This document shows, one piece after another, positions 14,478 through 23,069 of a DNA stretch of 64,000 nt. Where the stretch lies: IMG/VR virus record IMGVR_UViG_3300021180_000006, positions 1 to 64,000 of that record; one strand, written 5' to 3'. Each line of letters starts with the position of its first letter. Position 1 is the stretch's first letter. Both the position numbers and the translations under genes were made by a program. The DNA comes from a virus. The notes beneath the pieces were generated by a model, which made no database searches, was not told the DNA's origin, and saw only the letters and a program-made list of their open reading frames with translations.

Positions 14478-14738
14478 ATGGTCTCGCTCAGCCCCCTGGA
14501 ATTGAGCCGCCTGGAGATGGCCGTCACCCTGGCCGAGCGCGATCGCAAGCCGATGGTGGAAGTCCATACCGACACCGCCCGCGCCCTGCTCCAGTACCTC
14601 AACCGATTGGAGGACTTGGCCATCGAGCCCGGTCACGGCAGCGACTATCGGCGGCGGCAGATGCGGCACAACGCGGGGGGTTTGCTCGACGAGGTGCACG
14701 AGCACGTGAGCAACGAACGACTGTGGAGTCTGCAATGA
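14478..14738 (+). CDS. small helical hypothetical protein (86 aa)
   Basis: Charged, helical ORF. Its stop overlaps the ATG of the next gene (ATGA). No cysteine cluster and no recognised family. Confidence 0.65.
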   Translation: MVSLSPLELSRLEMAVTLAERDRKPMVEVHTDTARALLQYLNRLEDLAIEPGHGSDYRRRQMRHNAGGLLDEVHEHVSNERLWSLQ

Positions 14739-15484
14739 CCTGTGCGGCATTGGCATGGTCAACCAACGAGGGCGTCTTTGGCGGCGTGTCCGCGGGCCAG
14801 AAGCGCAAGCTGTCCCGTCGAAAAATCCGCTTCATCGACTTGATCCGTCCCGAGGCGATCGGCGAGAGCTTCTGCTACGTCGATGTTCAACTGGCGTTCG
14901 CGGTGGTGCAATGGATGCTGCGAACCGGTGAATCCTATCGCCGCGACGGCGAATGGGGCCGAATGGGCGTGACCGAATTGCTCTGCCGCCAGCCGACCTG
15001 TTGCGGGTTCTCCGAGCTTCATCCTTTCACCGATCGATGGCGGCTGGAGTTGTTCGACGTGTTTCACTACGCGCTGCTCTCCGCGTTTGCCCCGCCGGCT
15101 GCGCTACAGTGGCGCAGGGAACAGAGCGTGACGCTGGCGGGAGAGCGGATCATCACGTTCCCGCATTATGACCTCTACGGCGGGTACGGAAACTTCATGA
15201 GCAACGCGGAGGCGGGGGAGTTGATCGATTCGATATTCGCGCTGGCGGGGCGGCAGTTCAATTTCTCGCCGAACGAATGTCATCCCAAAGCGACGTGGAT
15301 ACACGAAGTCTGGCTGCACGTCCGGCCCGAGAATTACCAGATCAAGCTGAGTTACGCCTACAAACGCGATTGCTCGCGCTGGTATCGATCGCTTCCATCG
15401 GACCCGGACGAGCCGCTGATCGATTTCATTCAACGGGCAAAGGCGACATTCGAGGGCGAGCTTCTGGAGGTAACAACCAAATGA
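14735..15484 (+). CDS. hypothetical protein (249 aa)
   Basis: ATG 14735 coupled to the upstream stop. Several aromatic-rich segments and four cysteines in the N-terminal half (LLCRQPTCCGF); no signal or membrane part. The stop overlaps the next ATG. No family recognised. Confidence 0.7.
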   Translation: MTCAALAWSTNEGVFGGVSAGQKRKLSRRKIRFIDLIRPEAIGESFCYVDVQLAFAVVQWMLRTGESYRRDGEWGRMGVTELLCRQPTCCGFSELHPFTDRWRLELFDVFHYALLSAFAPPAALQWRREQSVTLAGERIITFPHYDLYGGYGNFMSNAEAGELIDSIFALAGRQFNFSPNECHPKATWIHEVWLHVRPENYQIKLSYAYKRDCSRWYRSLPSDPDEPLIDFIQRAKATFEGELLEVTTK

Positions 15485-15825
15485 AACCCGATACCACCGT
15501 CTACCGCGGCCGGCGCTCCAAAGGCTATGCCGCCGTGACTGTCGATGATCTCCCCCTGTCCGATGATCCCAGCCTGAAACTGGCCAACCATTCGCCCACC
15601 GGATTCGAGTGGTCCTATTACGGATCGGGACCGGCGCAACTGGCGCTGGCAATCCTCCTGGACTTCACCGGCGATCCCGATCTGGCTTTGGACTGCTACC
15701 AGCTATTCAAGGCCGCGTTCGTCGGCGGCTGGCCGCAGGCCGGCTGGGAAATCGACGGAGCGATGATCCGCGGCTGGCTGGAACAAAACGCGGCGCTGGC
15801 CGAGGTGAAAGAGGAAACGACTTGA
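15481..15825 (+). CDS. DUF6166-like phage protein (114 aa)
   Basis: ATG 15481 overlaps the preceding stop. The sequence YRGRRSKGYAAVTVDDLPL, then LANHSPTGFEWSYYGSGPAQ and LALAILLDFTGDPDLAL matches the conserved order of DUF6166 proteins, small phage and plasmid proteins of unknown function in which NHSPTGFEWGYGGSGPAQLA is diagnostic. Confidence 0.8.
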   Translation: MKPDTTVYRGRRSKGYAAVTVDDLPLSDDPSLKLANHSPTGFEWSYYGSGPAQLALAILLDFTGDPDLALDCYQLFKAAFVGGWPQAGWEIDGAMIRGWLEQNAALAEVKEETT

Positions 15826-16049
15826 GCGCTGCCCTGGATATGTTCGTCGTCTACGACCATCCGACCGATCACCCGGATCAGATCATCGTGCGCCGCTGGG
15901 AAATCCTGCCGGGAATCGCCCGCGCCACCGCGGAGTTCACCGCACACGATTCGCTGGAGGAGGCGCGTCATGGGCTGATGCAGCGCGGCCTGACCTGGCT
16001 GCCCCGGCACCCGACCGACGAGCCGCAGATTTTGGAGTCGTGGATTTGA
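15822..16049 (+). CDS. small conserved phage protein (75 aa)
   Basis: TTG start at 15822, because GAGGA stands 7 bases upstream and the start overlaps the previous stop; ATG 15839 is the alternative. MFVVYDHPTDHPDQIIVRRW is a conserved opening of small phage proteins often placed near recombination genes. Function unknown. Confidence 0.7.
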   Translation: MSAALDMFVVYDHPTDHPDQIIVRRWEILPGIARATAEFTAHDSLEEARHGLMQRGLTWLPRHPTDEPQILESWI

Positions 16050-16060
16050 ATGGAGCGAAT

Positions 16061-16348
16061 ATGGTCACGACCTCTTTGAAGCAGCTTACCGACGCCGATC
16101 TGGTCACCAGCCTCGCCAGCGAGGTCTGTCCCGCCTGCGGCTCTCCGAAGTTCAGCCGCAAGACCTTCTGCCTATCGGATTACCGCCGCCTGCCCAAGGC
16201 GATGCGGAATGCGGTCTATCAGAAGCTGGGCCACGGGTATTTCGAGGCGGTGATGGAAGCGATGCAGTATCTGGGCCGGGAGGAGTTCGTCCTGCCCGAT
16301 CCGCGGCGGCCGATGCAACCGCAGGACAAGGAAGTCCATCATGCCTGA
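16061..16348 (+). CDS. zinc-binding phage protein (95 aa)
   Basis: ATG 16061 with GGAG 6 bases upstream. CPACGSPKFSRKTFCLSDYRRLP carries the CxxC...C pattern common to short phage proteins; helical C-terminal half. Overlaps the HNH gene by 8 bases. Confidence 0.7.
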   Translation: MVTTSLKQLTDADLVTSLASEVCPACGSPKFSRKTFCLSDYRRLPKAMRNAVYQKLGHGYFEAVMEAMQYLGREEFVLPDPRRPMQPQDKEVHHA

Positions 16349-16595
16349 TTACAAGGAATATTTGAGCAGCGAAGACTGGGCGGAACTCCGGGCAGAAGCT
16401 ATCGAACGCGCTGGAGGTGAATGCGAGCGATGCGGCTCAACGGAGAATCTTCAAGTTCACCACCGGACCTATCGGCGCTTGGGCCAGGAACGTCTCAGCG
16501 ACCTCGAATGTGTATGCGACGAGTGCCATCGCGAAATTCACGGGGTCGATGACTGCGAAACTGATGACGACGAAACTGATGACGATGACGAATAA
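16341..16595 (+). CDS. HNH endonuclease (84 aa)
   Basis: Compact HNH nuclease: CERCGST (first zinc pair), LQVHHRTYRRLG (catalytic His region), LSDLECVCDECHREIH (second zinc pair and last His). The tail is a run of Asp/Thr/Glu repeats. Small HNH proteins in phages act in DNA packaging, nicking or homing; placement in the early block does not favour packaging. Confidence 0.85.
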   Translation: MPDYKEYLSSEDWAELRAEAIERAGGECERCGSTENLQVHHRTYRRLGQERLSDLECVCDECHREIHGVDDCETDDDETDDDDE

Positions 16596-16607
16596 GGGAA
16601 ATCCATC

Positions 16608-16865
16608 ATGCCCACTGAATCCGAAATCGACGCCGCCGTCCTCACCCTGGCCCGCGCTGCGCAGGGGCGTCTGTACGTCTTCCGCGACGGCACCTTCAGC
16701 GCCGAAGGCAAAGGCCCCAGCCGCTATTGCGTCATCGTGGGCATCGACGACTGCGCCCAGGCCATGATCGAGGCGTCCGACAGGGCCTCCAACGGTCACA
16801 GGGCCTCCAACGCTCACTCGGGCCGGAATGGCAACGGAGCGGTCGTCACTGCGGAGGGAACATGA
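16608..16865 (+). CDS. hypothetical protein (85 aa)
   Basis: Alpha/beta N-terminal part ending ...YCVIVGIDDCAQAMIEAS, then a low-complexity tail with RASNGH and RASNAH, arising from a short tandem DNA duplication. Stop overlaps the next start. Confidence 0.6.
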   Translation: MPTESEIDAAVLTLARAAQGRLYVFRDGTFSAEGKGPSRYCVIVGIDDCAQAMIEASDRASNGHRASNAHSGRNGNGAVVTAEGT

Positions 16866-17515
16866 TCGCGACCGACACGAAAGCGCCGCCGAAGTCGCGT
16901 GGGGTCATCTTCAGCGCGCCAATGGTGAGGGCGATCCTCGATGGGAAGAAAACGCAGACGCGGCGGCTGGTGAAGCCGCAGCCCCCACCAAAAGACGCCA
17001 CCGTTGCCGCGACGGGAAGCACCTACGGATGGATGTCATGCAAGGATTCGGGAGACAGCGGCCTCTTTCGTCCCGTCGGCCCCGTCTGGAAGGTGCGAGA
17101 ACTGATGGGTAGCGATTCTGATCCGCGCCTGCGCTGTCCCTACGGCAAGATCGGCGACCGCCTGTGGGTCCGCGAGACGTTCTACCTCGACCACCTTGAC
17201 GCGATCGACGCGATTCCAAAACAAAAGCCCGACGACGCTGACGACTGGATCTACTACCGCGCGGATGGAACGTGCTGCGACCAAATCCCGGAGTGTTCAT
17301 GCGCGGAGGTAGGCAAACCGAAATGGCGCTCTCCGATCCACATGCCCCGCTGGGCCAGCCGCATCACCCTCCGCATCACGAAAATTCGCGTCCAGAGGGT
17401 GACGGACATCAGTGAGCAGGATGCAAGGGCGGAAGGCGTTAATCCCGTTCACGAGGATGGCGCCTGGGTCTGGGCCATCTCATTCCAGCGCGTCCAGAAG
17501 GAAGATGCCTCATGA
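16862..17515 (+). CDS. ASCH/PUA-like phage protein (217 aa)
   Basis: ATG 16862 coupled to upstream stop. FSAPMVRAILDGKKTQTRRL, RCPYGKIGDRLWVRETFY, HMPRWASRITLRITKIRVQR and ISEQDARAEGV are the four hallmark blocks of a family of ASCH-fold proteins spread through phages and prophages. The fold binds RNA or nucleotides; a role in nucleic acid modification or in countering host modification is possible. Very sure of family, not of function. Confidence 0.88.
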   Translation: MIATDTKAPPKSRGVIFSAPMVRAILDGKKTQTRRLVKPQPPPKDATVAATGSTYGWMSCKDSGDSGLFRPVGPVWKVRELMGSDSDPRLRCPYGKIGDRLWVRETFYLDHLDAIDAIPKQKPDDADDWIYYRADGTCCDQIPECSCAEVGKPKWRSPIHMPRWASRITLRITKIRVQRVTDISEQDARAEGVNPVHEDGAWVWAISFQRVQKEDAS

Positions 17516-17775
17516 TCCACAAGCCCGACGATCAAACCTTCTGCTACATCGGGCGCCGGTCCTGCGGCTGCATCTGTTGCGTCACGATCGACGACACCGA
17601 GCACCGGAAGGAAACTGCCAAGGACATCGCCGAATGGATTCGCTCCGGGCTGTCGATCGAGAGAATGACGGTCGCCCAGGCCAAGGCCGATCCGCACTTC
17701 TTCAAACACTGCCCGCTGTGTGAACGCCGTAAGCCCGATGTCCAAGTGCCGCTTTTCGAGGGAGCGAGCAAATGA
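17512..17775 (+). CDS. Cys-rich hypothetical protein (87 aa)
   Basis: Contains SCGCICCVTID near the N-terminus and HCPLCERRKPD near the C-terminus: two cysteine clusters able to form one zinc site. 4-base overlaps with both neighbours show it belongs to the operon. Function unknown. Confidence 0.7.
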   Translation: MIHKPDDQTFCYIGRRSCGCICCVTIDDTEHRKETAKDIAEWIRSGLSIERMTVAQAKADPHFFKHCPLCERRKPDVQVPLFEGASK

Positions 17776-18065
17776 TCCACCCCGACTCCCCAGCCCTGCA
17801 CTACCGCTCCCCGCACTACCCGGCTGTCTTCAACGGCATGGTCCCCTCGAAGATCAGGATGAGACAGACGGTGAGGGTCGATCCCGGATTGCTGCTGGCG
17901 CGGCCGGAGTTGAAGGACACGATCGCCTACTGCGGCGAATTGTACGACGTGTGGGTCAACAGCCATGGGGCGGTTGCGGCGGTGTTGCCCGATGGAGGGC
18001 AGCTTGGGGTGAAGCCGGGGGAATTTGAAGTGGTGGAGTTCTATCGAGGGGAGGCGATCGCTTGA
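17772..18065 (+). CDS. hypothetical protein (97 aa)
   Basis: Coupled by ATGA to both neighbours. N-terminus contains HYRSPHYPAVFNG; the rest is beta-rich and ends GVKPGEFEVVEFYRGEAIA. Placed directly before the DNA methyltransferase. No family recognised. Confidence 0.65.
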   Translation: MIHPDSPALHYRSPHYPAVFNGMVPSKIRMRQTVRVDPGLLLARPELKDTIAYCGELYDVWVNSHGAVAAVLPDGGQLGVKPGEFEVVEFYRGEAIA

Positions 18066-19705
18066 AAAACCTTGAATCCGCGATTCTGACGACGCGCCAC
18101 GGAGCGCAGCTCAACGCCGGCATGTTCGATGAGATGATCGTCGATAATTTCGCGGGCGCGGGCGGGGCTTCCATGGGCATCGAGGCTGCGGTCGGGCGCG
18201 CCGTCGACGTCGCCATCAATCACGACCAGCACTCGATCGCGATGCACCAGATCAACCATCCGAACACGCTGCACCTGTGCGAGGATGTTTGGAACGTCGA
18301 TCCGGTTCAGGCGACGGCCGGCCGGCAAGTCGGACTCGCCTGGTTCAGCCCCGATTGCCGGCATTTTTCCCGGGCCAAGGGAGGCAAGCCGGTCGAGAAA
18401 AAGATTCGCGGATTGGCGTGGGTCGTCATCCGCTGGGCAAGATTGGTGTCGCCCCGGTTGATCGTTCTGGAGAACGTCCGCGAGTTTCAGGAATGGGGTC
18501 CCTTGCGGTCGGACAATACTCCGTGCCCGAAACGCAAGGGCAGCACGTTCAAGAGTTTCGTCACCCGCCTGCGCAATCTCGGATACGTCGTCGAGCACCG
18601 CATTCTGAACGCCGCGGACTTCGGCGCGCCGACGCACCGCCGCCGGCTGTTCCTGATCGCGCGACGCGACGGGGTTCAAATCCAATGGCCCGAGCCGACG
18701 TACGGCCCCGGTCGTAAACATCGCTACCGAACCGCAGCGAGCTGCATCGACTGGTCGCTTCCCTGCCCGAGTATTTTCCTGACTCGCGCCGAAGCCAGAA
18801 TCCTGCGCATCATCCGGCCCCTGGCCGACAAGACCATGCGGCGCATCGCGATGGGCATCAAGCGCTACGTTCTGGATAATCCCAAGCCGTTCATCGTCAC
18901 TTGCAATCACGGCGGCCCGGAATTTCGCGGCCAGTCAGTCGATGATCCGTTCAAGACGGTGACGGGATCGCGGGATGCGCATGGACTTGTGCTGCCCTTC
19001 CTCGCCGCCAATTACGGCGAAGCGCCTCACCAGGAGACCCGTGGCCAGAAGGTTGACGAGCCGCTGCGAACCGTCACGCCATCGAACAACGCGGGTGTCC
19101 TGATCGCGCCCACCGTCATCCAATACGCTGCGAAACCCCGACCGATTGACGAGCCGGCCGGCGTCGTGATGACGGAGAATCACCAGGCGCTCGCTACGGC
19201 GTTTATCGCCAAGCATTACGGCGGAGTCGTCGGCCATGCCCCGGATCGCCCCATCGGCACTATCACGGCCGTCGATCATCACAGCGTCGTCGCTTCGCAT
19301 TTGACAAAGTTCTACGGGACCAACGTCGGCGCGGATGTGCGCGAGCCAATGCCTACGGTGACGGCGGACGGAAACCACGTTGGCGAGGTCCGTGCGTTCC
19401 TTATCAAATACTTCGGCTGCGGTTGTGGGCAACAATGCGTTGAACCACTTCACACGGTCACGGGGCGCGACCGCTTCGGGCTGGTGACGATCGACGGCCA
19501 GGATTTCCAGATCATCGACATCGGCTTGCGCATGCTCAATCCCCACGAGTTGCTCCGCGCCCAGTTTGGAAAATATGCCGAAGGCTACATCCTTCTCGGC
19601 ACCAAAGCGCAACAGGTCGCGCGAATCGGCAACAGCGTGCCACCTGAACTGGCCGAGGCCGTCGTTCGCGCCAACTACTGCGCCGAAATCGAGGTCGCAG
19701 CATGA
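18062..19705 (+). CDS. DNA (cytosine-5) methyltransferase with repeat-containing recognition region
   Basis: 547 aa. Motif I DNFAGAGGASMGIE (about 28-41, SAM site), motif IV SPDCRHFS with catalytic Cys99 (SPDC instead of the usual PPCQ), motif VI ENVREF, motif VIII GAPTHRRRLFLIA and motif X ARIGNSVPPELAEA at the C-terminus. Between motifs VIII and X, residues about 285-480 consist of five divergent copies of a ~40-residue unit containing PxxTVT or PxxTIT plus DxHGLV-like text, where the target recognition domain belongs. SPDC(K/R)HFS enzymes form a phage subgroup. Probably protects phage DNA from host restriction; no cognate endonuclease is adjacent. Confidence 0.92.
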   Translation: MKNLESAILTTRHGAQLNAGMFDEMIVDNFAGAGGASMGIEAAVGRAVDVAINHDQHSIAMHQINHPNTLHLCEDVWNVDPVQATAGRQVGLAWFSPDCRHFSRAKGGKPVEKKIRGLAWVVIRWARLVSPRLIVLENVREFQEWGPLRSDNTPCPKRKGSTFKSFVTRLRNLGYVVEHRILNAADFGAPTHRRRLFLIARRDGVQIQWPEPTYGPGRKHRYRTAASCIDWSLPCPSIFLTRAEARILRIIRPLADKTMRRIAMGIKRYVLDNPKPFIVTCNHGGPEFRGQSVDDPFKTVTGSRDAHGLVLPFLAANYGEAPHQETRGQKVDEPLRTVTPSNNAGVLIAPTVIQYAAKPRPIDEPAGVVMTENHQALATAFIAKHYGGVVGHAPDRPIGTITAVDHHSVVASHLTKFYGTNVGADVREPMPTVTADGNHVGEVRAFLIKYFGCGCGQQCVEPLHTVTGRDRFGLVTIDGQDFQIIDIGLRMLNPHELLRAQFGKYAEGYILLGTKAQQVARIGNSVPPELAEAVVRANYCAEIEVAA

Positions 19706-19732
19706 ACGCTAGACCCCACACGGAGGAACCCC

Positions 19733-19927
19733 ATGCACAGTAAACCCATGGAAGAATCACAAGGCACCTTCACCACGACAGAGACGTCCCCCCACGAATG
19801 TCGCCGTTGCGGAAGGGGCCCGGTGAAGTGTCAGACTTGGGAGAGCCAATGTGGAGGCTATGAGGATTACCAATACACATGCCCGGCCTGCGGGTACGTG
19901 TGGTGGGTGGACGGGATCGACTCATGA
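19733..19927 (+). CDS. zinc-ribbon phage protein (64 aa)
   Basis: ATG 19733 with GGAGGA 5 bases upstream. HECRRCGRGPVKCQTWES, then YTCPACGYVWWVDGIDS: a conserved two-knuckle ribbon frequent in phage early operons. Probably nucleic-acid or protein binding. Confidence 0.75.
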   Translation: MHSKPMEESQGTFTTTETSPHECRRCGRGPVKCQTWESQCGGYEDYQYTCPACGYVWWVDGIDS

Positions 19928-20157
19928 AAATCACCCTCGAAAGCACCGACAAGATCGTCACCCTCAACGGCGTACCGGCCCGGCTCTGGGAAGGCATCAG
20001 CGAGAGGGGAATCCCGGTCGTCGCCTTCATCACCCGACTGGCCGTCCCCGAGGGCCAGCCCGCCGAAGCCTACGAACAGTTTGAACGGGAATTGCAGGAG
20101 CACAGAGCGCCAAAGCCGGAGCTGGCCGGCGCGTTCGATCCGCGATTGATCCTTTAA
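19924..20157 (+). CDS. small conserved phage protein (77 aa)
   Basis: ATG 19924 coupled to upstream stop. MKITLESTDKIVTLNGVPAR followed by LWEGISERGIPVVAFITRLA is a recognisable conserved start of a short phage protein of unknown function; charged helical tail. Confidence 0.7.
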   Translation: MKITLESTDKIVTLNGVPARLWEGISERGIPVVAFITRLAVPEGQPAEAYEQFERELQEHRAPKPELAGAFDPRLIL

Positions 20158-20177
20158 CGGAGTTTGATGATGCCGCC

Positions 20178-20420
20178 GTGAATGAGGCCGAACGCCATTA
20201 TCTGCCGCGCTTCTGCGCCCTGGAGATGCAACTGTATCGCGAACTATTCGGACGCGATGCCGTTCCCGAGCGTCTCAAGCCGGCCCTGACCGAATGGATG
20301 CCCGACTGGCGGGCGGTGGCCAAACAGATGCCCCCGGTCCTGCCGCAGCGGGGAAAAGTGAAGCATCGACGCCGGCCGCAAGCCCCGCCACGGCCCGTGC
20401 GAGCTATAGAGGCAGCATGA
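20178..20420 (+). CDS. small basic hypothetical protein (80 aa)
   Basis: GTG start at 20178 with only a distant Shine-Dalgarno; stop overlaps next ATG. Helical first half, then a Lys/Arg/Pro-rich tail (RGKVKHRRRPQAPPRP). Function unknown. Confidence 0.55.
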   Translation: MNEAERHYLPRFCALEMQLYRELFGRDAVPERLKPALTEWMPDWRAVAKQMPPVLPQRGKVKHRRRPQAPPRPVRAIEAA

Positions 20421-21118
20421 TCGACGAAACCTGCGGTGCCGCGGCGATCGAGGAACGCGAGCGTATCCGAAAACGCGGCGTGCGCAGCGCGGTCATGATG
20501 GCCCTGAACATCGGCAACTTCTGGCTGCCCAAGAACCCGGTCGAGCGGATCAGCGAACTGGGATGGATTTTGCGCTACACGCTGGATGGCGGTTTTAGCA
20601 CCAAAGCGAGGACACCCATGGACGTGAACAAGCTGGCCGACCAATGGATCGACGCCGTGGTGAAAATGTGTCTGTCCCACGACAAGGCCGACTACGACGC
20701 CGCCGACGCGCAGGCCGACACCTTGCTCAGGCCCATCCTGGCAGCGCCGATCAAACAGGTGCGCGAGTTCTATCACCTGCTGCTGCAAAAGATGCGCGAT
20801 GAAAAGCGCGTGCCGTTTCTGGTCTGGGTCAGCTTCGAGGCATGGGGCGAGTTCGCCGTGAAAGACGCCCCCGATCAGGGCGTGAAGCGCTTGAAAGCCA
20901 AGCTGGCGGCGGACCTTGCCGAGCTGGTGAAGGAGCCGGTGGCCGAGCAGCTGCCCAAGGCGATCGCCCGCGCCCTCAAGTGGCGCGATCCCGAGCAGCT
21001 CAAGGAAGTCAAAGCCGCGGTCGAGGCCGGGGCCAAACCCAAGCTGGTCGGCCGTCAGTCCTGTCTCTATCTGGAATGTCCCGTACCGGGCAAGGAACCG
21101 GTGAGTGTGATGATTTAA
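20417..21118 (+). CDS. hypothetical protein (233 aa)
   Basis: ATG 20417; an internal ATG at 20618 also has a fair Shine-Dalgarno (GAGG), so a shorter product may be made. N-terminal helical part, then LADQWIDAVVKMCLSHDKAD and a long helical, Lys-rich domain. No family recognised. Confidence 0.65.
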   Translation: MIDETCGAAAIEERERIRKRGVRSAVMMALNIGNFWLPKNPVERISELGWILRYTLDGGFSTKARTPMDVNKLADQWIDAVVKMCLSHDKADYDAADAQADTLLRPILAAPIKQVREFYHLLLQKMRDEKRVPFLVWVSFEAWGEFAVKDAPDQGVKRLKAKLAADLAELVKEPVAEQLPKAIARALKWRDPEQLKEVKAAVEAGAKPKLVGRQSCLYLECPVPGKEPVSVMI

Positions 21119-21130
21119 CAGGAGCGTGTC

Positions 21131-21520
21131 ATGAACGATGCGAGATTCCAGGCGTTGATCGAAGCCCTGGAGGCGATGCCGGAAGCGGATTTCGATATGG
21201 AGCGCTGGGATGGCTGCGCCGTGAGCCACTACATCCGGCACAACGCCCACTGCGGACTGACCGTGCAATGGATGCGGGTCGATTTCGGAGACGGCGAGAA
21301 GCGAATGGCCTTGATGTTGTTCGATCCTCTCACCAAGGCGATCGGCTACACCGCCGCGGCCGGGCATTTCGGCCTGAGGCTGGATGAAGCCTTCCGCCTG
21401 CTCAGCCCCACGGAATATCCATCACCGAACAAGTGCGTGGTGATCGGCCGCCTGGTCGCCTTCTACGAAGGACACCGCCGCAAAACCTTCGGCGAGAAGA
21501 TCATGGGCGCCGGACGGTGA
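21131..21520 (+). CDS. hypothetical protein (129 aa)
   Basis: ATG with AGGAG upstream. Acidic N-terminus, aromatic-rich mid part; composition of a globular alpha/beta protein. It precedes the DnaA-domain gene by 7 bases. No family recognised. Confidence 0.65.
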   Translation: MNDARFQALIEALEAMPEADFDMERWDGCAVSHYIRHNAHCGLTVQWMRVDFGDGEKRMALMLFDPLTKAIGYTAAAGHFGLRLDEAFRLLSPTEYPSPNKCVVIGRLVAFYEGHRRKTFGEKIMGAGR

Positions 21521-21527
21521 TGTTCAA

Positions 21528-21899
21528 ATGATCCCCACCCTCGACAACATCTGCGCCAAGACCGCGGCGTTCTTCAACGTCGAGGCGGCCGACCTGCGCG
21601 GGCGGCGTAAATTGCAGCACTTCACCGAGCCGCGCGAAGTGGCCTACCTCCTGATGCACCGCTTCGGCCGGCGGACCTGGGGGCAGATCGGGCTGTATAT
21701 GAATCGCGATCATGCAACCTGTCTGCACGGGGCGCGGCGGATGGAGCAATTGATGCAGACCGATCCGACCCTGCGGCAACAGGTGGAAATCCTCGATCGG
21801 GAATTGCGTTTGGAAGCGGAACGACAGGCGGCCCAACCGCGGGCGGTTGGACGCCGACCTGTGTGCGGCCCGGCGCCGGGCGGTCCGGTGCCGGCCTAA
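21528..21899 (+). CDS. DnaA domain IV-like DNA-binding protein (123 aa)
   Basis: Residues 1-85 follow the C-terminal DNA-binding domain of DnaA: AAFFNVEAADLRGRRKLQ (first helices), REVAYLLMHRFGRRTW, GQIGLYMNRDHATCLHGARR (the signature GxxxGxRDHATVxHA loop and helix). The AAA+ part of DnaA is absent. Stand-alone DnaA-domain-IV proteins occur in phages and are thought to bind DnaA boxes, competing with or recruiting the host initiator. Tail is low complexity. Followed by a terminator. Confidence 0.85.
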   Translation: MIPTLDNICAKTAAFFNVEAADLRGRRKLQHFTEPREVAYLLMHRFGRRTWGQIGLYMNRDHATCLHGARRMEQLMQTDPTLRQQVEILDRELRLEAERQAAQPRAVGRRPVCGPAPGGPVPA

Positions 21900-21907
21900 A
21901 AAGGCGG

Positions 21908-21957
21908 GTCCCCATCCGCCGATGGAGCCCTTAAAGGCGGATGGGGACTTTTGTTTC
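21908..21957 (+). terminator. Rho-independent terminator
   Basis: Perfect 13-bp stem GTCCCCATCCGCC / GGCGGATGGGGAC (21908-21920 and 21936-21948), 15-base loop, then TTTTGTTT. It closes the transcription unit that ends with the DnaA-like gene. Confidence 0.9.
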
Positions 21958-21963
21958 GGAGCG

Positions 21964-23069
21964 ATGCAAATGCCCACCGCCTGCACTGAGCAACGTCGAA
22001 GTGTGGTTCAACTGGCGGCGCGGTATCTCCGCTGGGCGGGGAAGACCTACCGCAAGGGGGGCAAGCCCACCAGCCACGTCGGCAACATCCGCTATGCCCT
22101 GCGCGATCTGGACGAGCAGGCCGGCGGGCGGGCGGCCGATGATTACGCGGCGCCGGACCTGGCGTCCCTGCGCGATCGATTGGCGCTTGAGCGTCTGGCC
22201 GTGGCCACCATCAACAAGCGCCTGTCGATCATCCAAACCGCGTTCGCCTGGGGCCGGCAGTATGGCCTGTGCGCTGCGGCGACGGTGGCGGATCTGGCGG
22301 TGGTGACGCCCCTGCGCCCGGGCCGCTCGCCAGCCAAAGACCCGGTGCCGGTCCTCCCGGTCGATCGCCAGGTGGTTGAGGCGACGCAACGTCATCTTCC
22401 GCCGGTGCTGGTCGACCTGATCGAGCTGCTGTGGATTCAGGGCTGCCGGCCGCAGGAAATCTGCAACCTCTGCCCGGCCGAGCTGGAAATCCCCGGCGCC
22501 GAAGCGGGAGCAGGGGGAGCGGGGGAGGTCTGGCTGTATCGGCCCACGCGCTACAAGACCGAGCACCATCAGAAGTCGGGAGGGTCGGCGGGGGGGCGGG
22601 CGGTGCGCTGTCTGGGACCCAAGGCGCAGGCGATCCTGCGGCGCTATCTCAAACCCGATCTGCGGGCAAGTTCGCTGGCCGCCCCTTTTTTTCCCCGCGC
22701 CAGGCGCAAACGCAACGCCTGGCCGAACGCTGGGGCCGGGGCGAGGACGGAGGGAATGGAGCGGCAGCGGCGCAGAGTTGGTTGTCGGAGGAGTTTTACC
22801 AGCGGGCGATCGACGACGCGGTGGCGGATTGGCCGCAGCGTTTCACGACCGCCAGCCTGCGCCAGGCGATTCACCGGGCAGCCGACAAGGCCGGCGTGCC
22901 GCGCTGGAATCCCAACCAGCTCCGCCATGCCAGGGCAACACTATTGCGCAAGCTCAAAGGGATCGAGGCGGCCCGGGTGCAGCTTGGCCACGCCGCGGTC
23001 AAGACCACGGAAATCTACGCCGAGCGCGATCTGGAGGCGGCGATGCGCTTGGCACTGGAGTTTGGATGA
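21964..23069 (+). CDS. second tyrosine recombinase (XerC/integrase-like), frame broken at 22685-22692
   Basis: ATG 21964 with GGAG upstream. First frame supplies the SAM-like core-binding domain (RYLRWAGKTYRKGGKPTSHV) and catalytic box I (IQGCRPQEICNL, Arg present). At CCT TTT TTT CCC (T7, in-phase T TTT TTT heptamer) the protein continues in the -1 frame as FSPRQAQTQRL..., NPNQLRHARATLLRKL (box II), LGHAAVKTTEIYAERDL (Tyr nucleophile) up to the stop at 23069. This is a canonical active site apart from Asn for the first His. The break may be a lost T in the assembly, a real mutation or programmed -1 frameshift. Role could be dimer resolution or a second integration system. Confidence 0.75.

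Noticed and set aside
20198-21367. 389-codon leftward open frame
   Set aside because: Antisense of three coupled rightward genes with good ribosome sites.
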